Notes: generated from the letters alone by a model not told the origin. A stretch of 64,000 nt of DNA from Streptomyces hokutonensis (GCF_000376565.1 NZ_BARG01000037.1:1-64000); one strand, 5' to 3'; positions 48,981-58,069 are shown, counted from the stretch's first letter. Made by a program: numbers and translations.

Positions 48981-50549
48981 TTAAGAGTTGGTGCCGAAGC
49001 GCTTGCGCACCCGGGACTTGAGGAGCTTCCCCGAGGCGGTGCGCGGGAGTTCGTCCGCGACCACCACCGACTTGGGGATCTTGTACTTGGCCAGACGGCC
49101 GACCAGCGAGGCCAGTACCTCGTCGGGGTCCAGCGAGGCGCCCTCGCGCGGTACGAGGACCGCCCTCGGCACCTCGCCCCACTTGTCGTCCGCGACCCCG
49201 ATGACCGCACACTCGACAACGTCGGGGTGCGTCAGGAGCAGGTCCTCGATCTCGGCGGGGTAGATGTTCTCCCCACCGGAGATGATCATGTCCTTCATAC
49301 GGTCGACGATGTACACGTAGCCGTCGTCGTCGGTCCGGGCCGCGTCCCCGCTGCGGAACCAGCCGTCGGCGAAGACCGCGGCCGTCTCCTCGGGCAGCCC
49401 CCAGTAGCCGGGCATGACATGCGGTCCGCGCACCACGACCTCGCCGGTCTCTCCGACGTCGGTGGGGGTGAGGTCCGGCCGTACGACCCGTACGTCGCTG
49501 AAGAAGTGCGGTACGCCCGCCGAACCCGCCTTGCTCACCGCGTGTTCGGCGTCCAGGAACAGGGTTCCGGGCGAGGCCTCCGTCATGCCGTAGCCCTGGA
49601 GGAAGGTCAGGCCCCGCTCCTGGTACGCGGCGATCAGCGGGGACGGGACCGGGGAGCCGCCGCAGGTGAGGATGCGCAGCGAGGACAGGTCGGCGCCGGC
49701 CCAGCGGGGGTGCCGGGCGATCTGGTCGAACATCGTCGGCACCCCGAACATGAAGGTGATCCGGTGCCGTTCGACCAGGTCGAAGGTGGCGTCCGGGTCG
49801 AAGGCCTCGACCAGGACGCAGGTGCCGCCCTTGAGGAGCACCGGCAGGGTGAGCATGTTGAGGCCGGCCGTGTGGAACAACGGGGCGGAGACCAGGGCGC
49901 GTTCGTCGGCGATCAGGTCGGTGTCGACGAGGACGTTGAGCGCGTTCCAGGTCAGGTTGCCGTGCGTGAGCATGGCGCCCTTGGGGCGGCCGGTCGTGCC
50001 CGAGGTGTACATGATGATGCAGGTGTCGTCGGCGGTGACGGGCTCGTCGATCGGCTCGGTGGCCGCCGCTTCGAGCAACTCCTCGTATTCGGGGCCGACT
50101 TCGACGTAGATGCGGACGTCGGTGCTGCCCGGCAGTCCGGCGACGAGGGCGGTGTGCGTCGGGCCGTAGACGAGGATCTTCGCGCCGGAGTCGGCGAGCT
50201 GGTAGGCGATCTCGGGGGCGGTGAGGCGGGTGTTGAGGGGCACGAAGACGGCGCCGAGAGTGCCGGCGGCGAAGAGGGTCTCCAGGTAGGAGGGGTGGTT
50301 GGGGCCGAGGTAGGCGATGCGGTCGCCGCGGCGGACGCCCCGGGCGCGCAGAGCGTGGGCGAGGCGGGTGGTGCGTGTATGCAGTGTGCCGTAGTCCATC
50401 GACGAGCCGCTGCCGCCCGTCGACGAGCCGCTGCTACCCGTCGACGATCCACTGTCGACCGTCGACAGTCCGCCGTAGACCAAAGCCGTGCGGTGCGGGG
50501 TCTTGCGGGCCCGGCGTGCGGGCCATGAGCCCAGTCCCTCGTTGCGCAT
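48981..50549 (-). CDS. Acyl-CoA synthetase (AMP-forming) with an in-frame 7-residue repeat
   Basis: ANL-family ligase of 522 residues. It activates a carboxylic acid with ATP and joins it to CoA. Motifs: P-loop MYTSGTTGRPKGAML, YGMTEASPG, the hinge region GWFRSGDAARTDDDGYVYIVDRMKD and the C-terminal catalytic Lys in PRTASGKLLKS. Near the N-terminus (about 28-50) the usual short loop after ALVYGG is replaced by a Ser/Gly/Thr-rich 7-residue unit repeated three times (TVDSGSS, TGSSGSS, TGGSGSS), encoded by 21-bp tandem repeats. The insertion sits in a surface loop, so the enzyme is probably active. Substrate unknown. Confidence 0.9.
   Translation of the reverse strand: MRNEGLGSWPARRARKTPHRTALVYGGLSTVDSGSSTGSSGSSTGGSGSSMDYGTLHTRTTRLAHALRARGVRRGDRIAYLGPNHPSYLETLFAAGTLGAVFVPLNTRLTAPEIAYQLADSGAKILVYGPTHTALVAGLPGSTDVRIYVEVGPEYEELLEAAATEPIDEPVTADDTCIIMYTSGTTGRPKGAMLTHGNLTWNALNVLVDTDLIADERALVSAPLFHTAGLNMLTLPVLLKGGTCVLVEAFDPDATFDLVERHRITFMFGVPTMFDQIARHPRWAGADLSSLRILTCGGSPVPSPLIAAYQERGLTFLQGYGMTEASPGTLFLDAEHAVSKAGSAGVPHFFSDVRVVRPDLTPTDVGETGEVVVRGPHVMPGYWGLPEETAAVFADGWFRSGDAARTDDDGYVYIVDRMKDMIISGGENIYPAEIEDLLLTHPDVVECAVIGVADDKWGEVPRAVLVPREGASLDPDEVLASLVGRLAKYKIPKSVVVADELPRTASGKLLKSRVRKRFGTNS
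50401..50463. repeat. 21-bp coding minisatellite in the acyl-CoA synthetase gene
   Basis: Three tandem 21-bp units (50401-50421, 50422-50442, 50443-50463) begin GACGAGCCGCTG, GACGAGCCGCTG and GACGATCCACTG, with a diverged partial fourth after 50464. The first two differ at two positions. Each unit encodes 7 residues and keeps the reading frame. The third unit holds the palindrome ACTGTCGAC-C-GTCGACAGT. Copy number may vary between strains. Confidence 0.85.
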
Positions 50550-50559
50550 CCGGTGCCCC

Positions 50560-51450
50560 TTACGTCAGCCCGAGGAGGCGGGCGGCGTTGTCCTTGAGGA
50601 TCTTCGGTCTGACCTCGTCCTTGATGGGCAGCTTCTCGAAGTCGGCGAGCCAGCGGTCCGGGGTGAGGACGGGGTAGTCGGAGCCGAAGAGGACCTTGTC
50701 CTTGAGCAGGGTGTTCGCGTACTGCACGAGCTGTGGCGGGAAGTACTTCGGCGACCAGCCGGAGAGGTCGATGTGGACGCCGGGCTTGTGGGTGGCGACG
50801 GCGAGTGCCTCGTCCTGCCAGGGGAAGGACGGGTGCGCAAGGATGATCTTGAGGTGCGGGAAGTCGGCCGCCACGTCGTCCACGTGGAGGGGGTTGGAGT
50901 ACTTCAGGCGGATGCCGCCGCCTCCCGGTACCCCCGCGCCGATACCCGTCTGGCCGGTGTGGAAGAGGGCGATGGCGCCCGTCTCCTCGATGACCTCGTA
51001 CAGGTCGTAGGCCACGGCCCGGTCGTTGGGGAAGAAGCCCTGGATGCTGGGGTGGAACTTGAAGCCCTTGACGCCGTACTCCTCGACCAGCCGCCGGGCC
51101 CGCTTCACGCCCGCTCGGCCCCGGAACGGGTCGATGGACGCGAAGGGGATGAGGACGTCGGCGTTGGCGGCGGCGGCCTCGGCGACCTCCTCGTTCGGGA
51201 CGGGCTCGGTGCCGGTCGCGGACTCGGCGTCGACCGTGAAGATCACGGCGGCCATCTTCCGCTCGCGGTAGTAGGCGGCGGTCTCCTCCAGGGTCGGTTT
51301 CCGCTTGCCCTCGACCTTGAAGTAGGCGGAGGAGGCGTCGTGGAGGTCGTCGTCCAGGGAGGAGTGGCCCTTGGAGGACACCTCCGCGTGGGTGTGGACG
51401 TCGATGGCGACGAGTTCGCCGATGTCCATGGGAGCCTTGGGGGGTGCCAT
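50560..51450 (-). CDS. Amidohydrolase-family (ACMSD-like) protein
   Basis: TIM-barrel metal-dependent hydrolase or decarboxylase of 296 residues (amidohydrolase 2 group). The N-terminal metal pair is in AIDVHTHAEV (about 16-25), with FHPSIQGF, ILAHPSFPW and the C-terminal Asp in FGSDYPVL. This group includes decarboxylases of aromatic and heterocyclic acids as well as hydrolases, so the reaction is open. ATG 51450 overlaps the SDR stop by one base. With the CoA ligase and MaoC protein it suggests breakdown of an organic acid. Confidence 0.85.
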   Translation of the reverse strand: MAPPKAPMDIGELVAIDVHTHAEVSSKGHSSLDDDLHDASSAYFKVEGKRKPTLEETAAYYRERKMAAVIFTVDAESATGTEPVPNEEVAEAAAANADVLIPFASIDPFRGRAGVKRARRLVEEYGVKGFKFHPSIQGFFPNDRAVAYDLYEVIEETGAIALFHTGQTGIGAGVPGGGGIRLKYSNPLHVDDVAADFPHLKIILAHPSFPWQDEALAVATHKPGVHIDLSGWSPKYFPPQLVQYANTLLKDKVLFGSDYPVLTPDRWLADFEKLPIKDEVRPKILKDNAARLLGLT

Positions 51451-52367
51451 CACGCCTCCGGCAGCTTCGGTGCGGGGATGCCGACCGACTGGAGTTCGGC
51501 GCCGACCGAGGTGGGGAAGGCGGCGGCCAGGGTGTCGGGGGTCCAGCCGCCGTCGGCGTAGGCCGCGCTGATCTCCTGCGGGTGGGACCAGAGTGCCACC
51601 TTGTCGCCGCCGATGCCGATGGCCTGGCCGGTGATGGAGCGCGCGGCCTCGGAGGCGAGGAAGGGGACGAGGGCGGCGCAGTCCTCGGGGGTGCCGAAGC
51701 CCTCGCCCTTGCGGAGGAAGTCGGGCAGCGGATCGCCGTTCTTCATGGCCTCGATGTAGGGGGCGAAGGCCGGGATCGTCTCGGTCATCGCGGTCGCGGC
51801 GACCGGCACGATCGCGTTGACGGTGATGCCGGCGCGGCCGAGTTCCATCGACCAGGTGCGGGCGAAGGCGGCGATGCCGGCCTTGGCGGCGGAGTAGTTG
51901 GTCTGGCCGAAGTTGCCGCGCTGGCCGGCCGGGGAGCCGACCAGGATCAGGCTGCCGCCCTCGCCCTGTTCGCGCATCCGTACGGCGGCGGCGCGGGCGC
52001 AGGTGAAGGTGCCCTTGAGGTGGGTGGTGATCACCGCGTCGAAGTCCTCGTCGGTCATCTTCCACAGCACCTTGTCGCGCAGGATGCCCGCGTTGGTGAC
52101 CAGGACGTCGAGCCGCCCGAACTCCTCGACGGCACGGTTCACCAGCCGTTCGGCGGCCTCGGCCGTACCGACCGGGACCACCTCGGCGACGGCGGTGCCG
52201 CCCGCCTCGGCGATCGACTTCACGGCCTGGTCGGCCACCGCCTCGTCGATGTCGTTGACGACCACGGACGCGCCGTGGGCGGCCAGGGCGTGCGCGTAGG
52301 CGAGGCCGAGGCCCCGGCCACTGCCGGTGACGACGGCGACCTTGCCGGTCAGATCGATGCTGGGCAC
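51450..52367 (-). CDS. SDR-family oxidoreductase (3-hydroxyacyl-CoA dehydrogenase-like)
   Basis: Classical short-chain dehydrogenase of 305 residues. The cofactor motif TGSGRGLGLAYAHALAAHG (about 14-32), NAG (about 91) and active-site YSAAK are present. A tail of about 55 residues (KVALWSHPQEISAAY onward) resembles the extended SDRs of peroxisomal multifunctional-enzyme type, which fits a 3-hydroxyacyl-CoA substrate. It is the first gene of the acid-degradation block, with a promoter and palindrome just upstream. Confidence 0.9.
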   Translation of the reverse strand: MPSIDLTGKVAVVTGSGRGLGLAYAHALAAHGASVVVNDIDEAVADQAVKSIAEAGGTAVAEVVPVGTAEAAERLVNRAVEEFGRLDVLVTNAGILRDKVLWKMTDEDFDAVITTHLKGTFTCARAAAVRMREQGEGGSLILVGSPAGQRGNFGQTNYSAAKAGIAAFARTWSMELGRAGITVNAIVPVAATAMTETIPAFAPYIEAMKNGDPLPDFLRKGEGFGTPEDCAALVPFLASEAARSITGQAIGIGGDKVALWSHPQEISAAYADGGWTPDTLAAAFPTSVGAELQSVGIPAPKLPEA

Positions 52368-52429
52368 GAGCGAGTCCCTTCACAAGGCGATGCGGCTGCC
52401 GGCCCCACCGGAGTGCGGCCGCGAGATCG

Positions 52430-52458
52430 AAGCTAAGAGCAATAATTGTTGACGTCAA
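52430..52458 (-). promoter_or_regulatory. Promoter of the SDR operon with TTGACGTCAA palindrome
   Basis: On the minus strand TTGACG (52453-52458) and TAGCTT (52430-52435) are spaced by 17 bases. The -35 lies inside the perfect palindrome TTGACGTCAA (52449-52458). It is flanked by TAATTGTTG and TAGTTGTTG direct copies, an AT-rich island in this high-GC sequence. The MarR gene is divergent, so this is its likely operator (inference). Confidence 0.5.
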
Positions 52459-52598
52459 TAGTTGTTGCCGACAGACCAGGTGCGTCACACTGGCCCCGTA
52501 CCACCGCACGCCCCACCCCGGGGCCTCGACCCAGGGAGCCCGCCATCGCCCGCCAGCAGCACGCCGCGAACCCCCCGATCGACGCGCACGAGCCGTGG

Positions 52599-53024
52599 AT
52601 GCGCGGGCTGCACGCGGACACCGGTTACCTCCTGTACCGGCTGGGCCTGCGTTCCGGCCAGCTCTTCAACACGTTCCTCCAGGAGTCGGGCCTGCGCCTG
52701 CGCCACTACGCGCTGCTCCGCTTCCTGGCCACGTCCGAGGGCGCCCTCCAGCGCGAGCTGAGCACGCGGCTGGGCTACGACCCGAGCGCGATCGTCGGCC
52801 TGGTCGACGACCTGGAGAAGCTGGGATTCGCCGAGCGCCGCCCTTCCCCCGACGACCGGCGAAGCCGCATCGTGGTCCTGACACAGGACGGCCGCGGCTT
52901 CCTGCGCGACACGGACGAGGCCGGCCTGCGCGTGACGAACGAACTCCTCGGCCCGCTGGACGCCGCCCAGCGGGAGACCCTGCACACGCTGTTGCAGCGG
53001 GTCGCCGAGGACGGACTCGCCTGA
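52599..53024 (+). CDS. MarR-family regulator
   Basis: Winged-helix regulator. The dimer helices (YLLYRLGLRSGQLFNTFLQE), the recognition helix region (LSTRLGYDPSAIVGLVDDLEKLGF) and the wing (ERRPSPDDRRSRIVVLT) are all visible. The start is uncertain. ATG 52599 gives 141 residues, but an excellent AGGGAG site sits 6 bases before an in-frame ATC at 52545, and the only earlier regular start is TTG 52446, which lies in the operator. Initiation at ATC would give 159 residues. It is divergent from the SDR operon and probably represses it. Confidence 0.85.
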   Translation: MRGLHADTGYLLYRLGLRSGQLFNTFLQESGLRLRHYALLRFLATSEGALQRELSTRLGYDPSAIVGLVDDLEKLGFAERRPSPDDRRSRIVVLTQDGRGFLRDTDEAGLRVTNELLGPLDAAQRETLHTLLQRVAEDGLA

Positions 53025-53046
53025 CGCCGGACAAGGAGATACGGCG

Positions 53047-53844
53047 ATGACCAGCACCCGGCCGGAGACGACCGCGCGGTCCACACACACCGAGCGCACC
53101 GCCCGCTCCGCTCCCGACCGGCTGCTCGCCGTGCTCGCCGCCTTCGACCACGAGCACACGGCCCTGTCGCTGTCCGACATCGGCCGCCGGGCCGGCCTCA
53201 CCCTGACCACCGCGCACCGGCTCGCGGGCGCCCTCACCGAGTGGGGCGCGCTGGAGCGGGACGCGTCCGGCGTCTACCACGTGGGACTGCGGCTGTGGGA
53301 GATCGCGGCGCTGGCGCCCCGCGGCCTCGCCCTGCGCCAGCTGGCCCTGCCGTACCTGGAGGACCTGTACGAATCGACGCACGAGAACGTGCAGTTGGCG
53401 GTGCGGGACGGCACGGAGGTCGTCTACACCGAGTGGATCTCGGGCCGTTCGGCGGTCGGCGTGCACATCCGGGTGGGCGCCCGCTGGCCGCTGCACGCCA
53501 CCGGTGTCGGCCTCGCCCTGCTGGCCCACGACCGACCGGACCTCCAAGAGGCCTACTGCGCGGGCGAGTTGACGTCCTTCACGCCGTACACGATCACCGA
53601 TCCGGTACGGCTGCGGCGGGTGCTGGCCGAAGTGCGGCGCACCGGTATGGCGGTGAGCGACCGTCAGGTAACGGACGACGCGCTGTCGGTGGCGGCTCCG
53701 GTGCGCGGGCCGGGCGGTGCCGTGGTGGCGGCCGTGTCGGTCGTGGTGCCCCAAGTCGGCGCCCAGGTACCGGCGTTGATCCCGGCGGTGCGGCTCGCCG
53801 CACGGGGGATCTCGCGGGCGCTGGGGTGGCGGCCGGAGCCGTGA
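53047..53844 (+). CDS. IclR-family regulator
   Basis: Regulator of 265 residues with an N-terminal winged helix (RLLAVLAAFDHEHTALSLSD to LTLTTAHRLAGALTEWGAL, about 22-65) and a C-terminal IclR effector domain starting near DLYESTHENVQLAV. It begins 22 bases after the MarR gene with AAGGAG upstream, so the two are likely co-transcribed. Aromatic or organic acids are typical effectors of the family, in line with the acid-degradation genes next door. Confidence 0.92.
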   Translation: MTSTRPETTARSTHTERTARSAPDRLLAVLAAFDHEHTALSLSDIGRRAGLTLTTAHRLAGALTEWGALERDASGVYHVGLRLWEIAALAPRGLALRQLALPYLEDLYESTHENVQLAVRDGTEVVYTEWISGRSAVGVHIRVGARWPLHATGVGLALLAHDRPDLQEAYCAGELTSFTPYTITDPVRLRRVLAEVRRTGMAVSDRQVTDDALSVAAPVRGPGGAVVAAVSVVVPQVGAQVPALIPAVRLAARGISRALGWRPEP

Positions 53845-53944
53845 CGGGGTCCGCCGTGTCCGGCGCGGATATCCCCCGTACCGGCGAGGCCCCGCCGGTG
53901 TGACGTCGCGATACTGGAACGGCCCTTGCCCCGAGGAGCCGCTC

Positions 53945-55138
53945 ATGCGTGTGCAGCACTGGTTCGCGCCGGTCGTCGCCCGGTTCAGGACCGCCAATCC
54001 GTACGCCGTCGACTCGGCGCTGGCCGCGCTGGTCCTGTTCGCGGTGTCGTTGCAGTGGCTCTTCCCCGACGAGGGCGGCGATCCGCTCAGTTGGCAGGGC
54101 TGGCTGCTCGGGGCCGGTACGGCGGTGCCGCTGGTGTGGCGGCGGGCGGCGCCGTTCGCGACGGCGTGGGTGGTGTCGGCGGCCACCCCGGCGATGGCGG
54201 TGTATCACTCCCCGCCGCCGGACGTGATGTACGGCGGTCTCGTCGTCCTGTACACCGTCGCCGCGCGGTGCCTTCCCTGGCAGCGGCGGCTGATGCTCGC
54301 GGGCTGGCTGGCCGGCGTGTCCGTGGTCATGCAGCACAAGGAGCACGCCCAGCCCTTCGAGTACGCCTTCCATCTGCTGAGCCTGCTGTGCGCCTACGGC
54401 TTCGGGTCCCTCGCCCGGGTCCAACGCGCCTACACCGCGGCCCTGGAGGACCGCGCCCGGCGCCTGGAACGCGAGCGGGCCGCCGACACCGCGCGGGCCA
54501 TGGCACAGGAACGGGCCCGGATCGCGCGGGACATGCACGACATCCTGGCCCACGCCGTGAGTCTGATGGTGGTGCAGGCGGAGGCCGGTCCGGTGGTCGT
54601 CCGCAGTGATCCCGAGCGGGCCGAGGCCGCGTTCGACGCGATCGCGGGGGCGGGACGGGACGCGATGGCCCAACTCCGGCGCATCCTCGGGGTGCTCAAG
54701 GAGGAGCAGCGGGACGGGAGTTCGGGGCACCGGCCGCAGCCGGGGGTCGCCGCGCTGCCCGGTCTGGTGCACCAGGTCGGCGAATCGGCCGGTCTGCGCG
54801 TCGAGTTGAGAACGGTCGGGCAGCCGCGCCCGCTGCCCCCGGACACCGAGGTCGCCGTCTACCGCGTCGTGCAGGAGGCGCTCACCAACACCGTCAAGCA
54901 CGCGCACGCCTCCGCCGCTACGGTCGAACTCGACTGGACGGAGGACGAGTTGGTGCTGACGGTGACGGACGACGGAAGAGGGCCCGCAGGCACCGTGGGC
55001 GGGCACGGGCTGATCGGACTGCGGGAGCGGGCGGCCGCCTGCGGGGGCACGGCGGAGACCGGGCGCGGACCCGACGGCGGCTTCCGGGTCGTCGTACGTC
55101 TGCCCGTGGCCACCGACCGGCAGGCGGCGCTGGGGTGA
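53945..55138 (+). CDS. NarL-type sensor histidine kinase
   Basis: Membrane kinase of 397 residues with four or five N-terminal helices (about 24-155), a short coiled-coil (about 160-190), a HisKA_3 domain with phospho-acceptor His198 in RIARDMHDILAHA, and an HATPase domain (about 295-390, VQEALTNTVKHA and GGHGLIGLRERA). ATG 53945 is chosen because GAGGAG lies 6 bases upstream. It is coupled to the response regulator by a 4-base overlap. The stimulus is unknown; with almost no extracellular domain it may sense the membrane itself. Confidence 0.9.
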   Translation: MRVQHWFAPVVARFRTANPYAVDSALAALVLFAVSLQWLFPDEGGDPLSWQGWLLGAGTAVPLVWRRAAPFATAWVVSAATPAMAVYHSPPPDVMYGGLVVLYTVAARCLPWQRRLMLAGWLAGVSVVMQHKEHAQPFEYAFHLLSLLCAYGFGSLARVQRAYTAALEDRARRLERERAADTARAMAQERARIARDMHDILAHAVSLMVVQAEAGPVVVRSDPERAEAAFDAIAGAGRDAMAQLRRILGVLKEEQRDGSSGHRPQPGVAALPGLVHQVGESAGLRVELRTVGQPRPLPPDTEVAVYRVVQEALTNTVKHAHASAATVELDWTEDELVLTVTDDGRGPAGTVGGHGLIGLRERAAACGGTAETGRGPDGGFRVVVRLPVATDRQAALG

Positions 55139-55806
55139 GCATCCGGGTGGTGGTGGCCGACGACCAGGAGCTGGTGCGCAGCGGCTTCAGCATGATCCTG
55201 GAGGCGCAGAAGGACATCGAGGTGGTCGCGGAGGCCGGGGACGGTGCCGAGGCGGTCGCCGCGGTGCGCCGGCACGCGCCCGACGTACTGCTGCTGGACA
55301 TCCGGATGCCGGTGATGGACGGCCTGGAGGCGGCCCGTCGGGTGTGCGCGCAGTCCGCGTGCCGGGTGGTCATGCTGACCACGTTCGACCTGGACGAGTA
55401 CGTGTACGAGGCGCTGTACGCGGGCGCAAGTGGCTTTCTCCTCAAGGACGTTCGCCGAGACGACCTCGTGCACGCGGTGCGGGTGGTCGCGGCCGGCGAC
55501 TCGCTGCTCGCTCCGGCGGTGACCCGGCGGCTGGTCGCGGACATCGTGCGGCGCCGCCGCGCGGAGGCCGCCGCCGAGGTCGCGCCCCGCCGCCTGGAGG
55601 TCCTGACCGCCCGCGAGGAGGAGACGCTGCGGCTGCTCGCCCGGGGCCTGTCCAACGCCGAGATCGCGACCACCCTGTTCGTCAGCGAGCACACCGTGAA
55701 GACCCATGTCAGCAATGTGCTGGGCAAGTTGGGGCTGCGGGACCGGGTGCAGGCGGTGATCTGCGCGTACGAGACGGGGCTGGTGACGCCGGGGGCGGCC
55801 TCCTAG
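55135..55806 (+). CDS. NarL/LuxR-type response regulator
   Basis: Regulator of 223 residues with a receiver domain (phospho-acceptor Asp55 in LLLDIRMPV, Thr in MLTTFD, Lys in FLLKDVR) and a C-terminal LuxR helix-turn-helix (TAREEETLRLLARGLSNAEI to VKTHVSNVLGKLGL, about 155-210). The GTG start overlaps the kinase stop (GTGA). It probably controls the MMPL gene 112 bases downstream. Confidence 0.94.
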   Translation: MSIRVVVADDQELVRSGFSMILEAQKDIEVVAEAGDGAEAVAAVRRHAPDVLLLDIRMPVMDGLEAARRVCAQSACRVVMLTTFDLDEYVYEALYAGASGFLLKDVRRDDLVHAVRVVAAGDSLLAPAVTRRLVADIVRRRRAEAAAEVAPRRLEVLTAREEETLRLLARGLSNAEIATTLFVSEHTVKTHVSNVLGKLGLRDRVQAVICAYETGLVTPGAAS

Positions 55807-55918
55807 TCCTCCCCCGCACGGGCGAGGAACGGCCCCCTCCTCCCCCGTACGACCGAGTCCCCGAAACCGCACGTCCCGGCGATCCGGCGGCACCCCCTCC
55901 CGCAGCAGCCTGGGAGGC

Positions 55919-58048
55919 ATGTCATCCGATGCCCCGCCGGGAGGGACCGTGCTCGTCTCACTCGCCCGGGCGGCGACCCGCCGTCCGCTGACCGTGATCA
56001 CCGTCTGGGTGCTCTTCCTGCTGCTCGGGTTCGGGCTCGGGACGGGCGTGTTCGGGCGGCTGTCCGACAATGTGCCCGAAGTCCCGGGCACCGAGTCCGA
56101 GTCGGCCGCGCAGTATCTCGACCGGGTCGATCCGACCGGCGAGACCATGACCGGTGTCGTGGCGGGCGTCGCGGTCTCCGACCCCGCCCTGCGCCACCGG
56201 GTCGAGCGGGCCGTGGCCGACGTCCGCGCCCTCGCCGGAATCGCCGCCGTACCGGACCCGTACACCACACCCGGCCTCACCTCGCGGGACGGGCGGGCGC
56301 TGCTGATCCCCGTCACGCTCAAGGGCGGGCTGGGCGACGACGCCGAGGAGCACGCGGTGGACGCGGCGGCCGACCGCATCCGGGAGATCGACGCGCCCGA
56401 AGTCCATGTCAGCGGCGGTCCGTTGCTGGGCAAGCAGCTCGGTGAGCGGGCCCAACAGGACGTGCAACGCGCCGAGTTGGTCTCGCTGCCGGTCGTACTC
56501 GCCCTGCTGCTGGTCGTGTTCGGCGGTCTGCGGGCCGCCGCGCTGCCACTGGTGATCGCGGTCAGCGGGATCGCGGGGGCGTTCCTGGCGCTGTTCGCCT
56601 TCAGCCAGGTCACCGACATCTCGGTGTACGCGATCCAGGTGACCACCATGCTGGGACTCGGACTCGCCGTGGACTACGCCCTGTTGATGCTGGTCCGCTT
56701 CCGCGAGGAACGCCGGGACACGGCGGACGTGGTGGAGGCCGTGCACCGCACGGTGGCCCGGGCGGGCCGTACCGTGCTGTTCTCCGGGCTGACCGTCGCC
56801 GTCAGCCTGACCGGTCTGCTCGTCTTCCCGAGCACGTTCCTGCGCAGCATGGGCCTCGCGGTGGCGGCCGTGGTCGTCGTCGACATGCTGGCCGCGCTCA
56901 CGCTGCTCCCCGCGCTGCTGGCCCGGTTCGGCGCCGGGATCGCGCCGGCACGGGCCAGGCCCGAGGCCGAGGAGGGGCGGGTCTTCGCCCGGCTGGCCCG
57001 CTTCGCGACGCGCCGCCGCATCGCCGTCCTGGCCGTCGTCGTCCCGGCCCTGCTCGTCCTCGCGCTGCCCGTCACCGGCCTGCGGATCAGCATCGGCGAC
57101 GCCCGGCAACTCCCGAAGAACACCGAGGCACGGCAGTTGTACGACACGGTCGACGCGCACTTCCCGGCCGGGACCGGGGTCTCCCCCGTGACGGTCGTCC
57201 TGCGACCGGGCACGGACGCCGCGACCGCCGACCGTATCCGCGCCCTCTCCCCGAACGCCACGTCCCGTGCCCTGCCCGGCGGCGGCACGGTCGTGTCCCT
57301 GCAACCGCCCGGCAGCGCCGACGGCAGCGCGGCCACCGACCTCGTCCGCCAGGTCCGGGAGACGCGGGGCAGTGGACCGGTCCAAGTCACCGGTACCGCC
57401 GCCCGGTTGGTCGACTTCCGTACGATGCTCGCCGACCGCGCCCCGTGGGCCGCCGCGACCGTCCTGGCCGGAATCTTCCTCCTCCTGTTCGCCTTCACCG
57501 GCTCGGTGCTGATCCCGCTGCGGACGATCGCGACCACCCTCCTCAGCCTGGGGGCCGCGCTCGGCGCGGTGGTGTGGGTCTTCCAGGACGGCCATCTCGC
57601 GGGCGCCCTCGGGGTGCAGGGGCTGGGCGCGTTGAGCCTGACGGCGCCGCCGCTGATCGTTGCGATCGCCTTCGGGCTCGCCATGGACTACGAGTTGTTC
57701 ATCCTGGCCCGGATGCGCGAGGCCCGGCGTCTGACGGGCGACGACCGGGAGGCCGTGGTGACCGGCCTGCGCCGCTCGGGCCGGGTGGTGACCTGCGCCG
57801 CGCTGCTGCTGGCGGTCGTCTTCGGCGCCTTCATGACGGGCGGCTTCTCCCCGATCCTCCAGATCGGCCTCGGTCTCACCCTCGCGGTGCTGATCGACGC
57901 AACTGTCGTACGGATGCTGCTGGTTCCGGCGACGATGGCGCTGCTCGGCCGGCGGGCCTGGTGGGCGCCGAAGGTGTTGCGGCGGGCGCACGACCGGTTC
58001 GGGCTGCGCGAAGAGGCGCCTGTGGAGCGGGAGTTGGCGAGCCGGTGA
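55919..58048 (+). CDS. MMPL-family (RND-type) membrane transporter
   Basis: Transporter of 709 residues with about twelve helices in two halves, each opening with a single helix, a large external domain and five more helices. The conserved Asp-Tyr pairs for proton transfer are seen in LGLAVDYALLMLVRFREER (first half) and GLAMDYELFILARMREAR (second half). MMPL proteins export lipids, antibiotics or siderophores. ATG 55919 has GGGAGG 3 bases upstream. The two-component genes just before it suggest induction by membrane or antibiotic stress (inference). Confidence 0.92.
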   Translation: MSSDAPPGGTVLVSLARAATRRPLTVITVWVLFLLLGFGLGTGVFGRLSDNVPEVPGTESESAAQYLDRVDPTGETMTGVVAGVAVSDPALRHRVERAVADVRALAGIAAVPDPYTTPGLTSRDGRALLIPVTLKGGLGDDAEEHAVDAAADRIREIDAPEVHVSGGPLLGKQLGERAQQDVQRAELVSLPVVLALLLVVFGGLRAAALPLVIAVSGIAGAFLALFAFSQVTDISVYAIQVTTMLGLGLAVDYALLMLVRFREERRDTADVVEAVHRTVARAGRTVLFSGLTVAVSLTGLLVFPSTFLRSMGLAVAAVVVVDMLAALTLLPALLARFGAGIAPARARPEAEEGRVFARLARFATRRRIAVLAVVVPALLVLALPVTGLRISIGDARQLPKNTEARQLYDTVDAHFPAGTGVSPVTVVLRPGTDAATADRIRALSPNATSRALPGGGTVVSLQPPGSADGSAATDLVRQVRETRGSGPVQVTGTAARLVDFRTMLADRAPWAAATVLAGIFLLLFAFTGSVLIPLRTIATTLLSLGAALGAVVWVFQDGHLAGALGVQGLGALSLTAPPLIVAIAFGLAMDYELFILARMREARRLTGDDREAVVTGLRRSGRVVTCAALLLAVVFGAFMTGGFSPILQIGLGLTLAVLIDATVVRMLLVPATMALLGRRAWWAPKVLRRAHDRFGLREEAPVERELASR

Positions 58049-58069
58049 AGCGGTGAGCCGTGAATTGGG

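Noticed and set aside
55958..57991. 677-codon open frame opposite the MMPL gene
   Set aside because: Shadow of a clear twelve-helix transporter; its product is rich in Arg, Glu, Gly and Asp with no fold signal.
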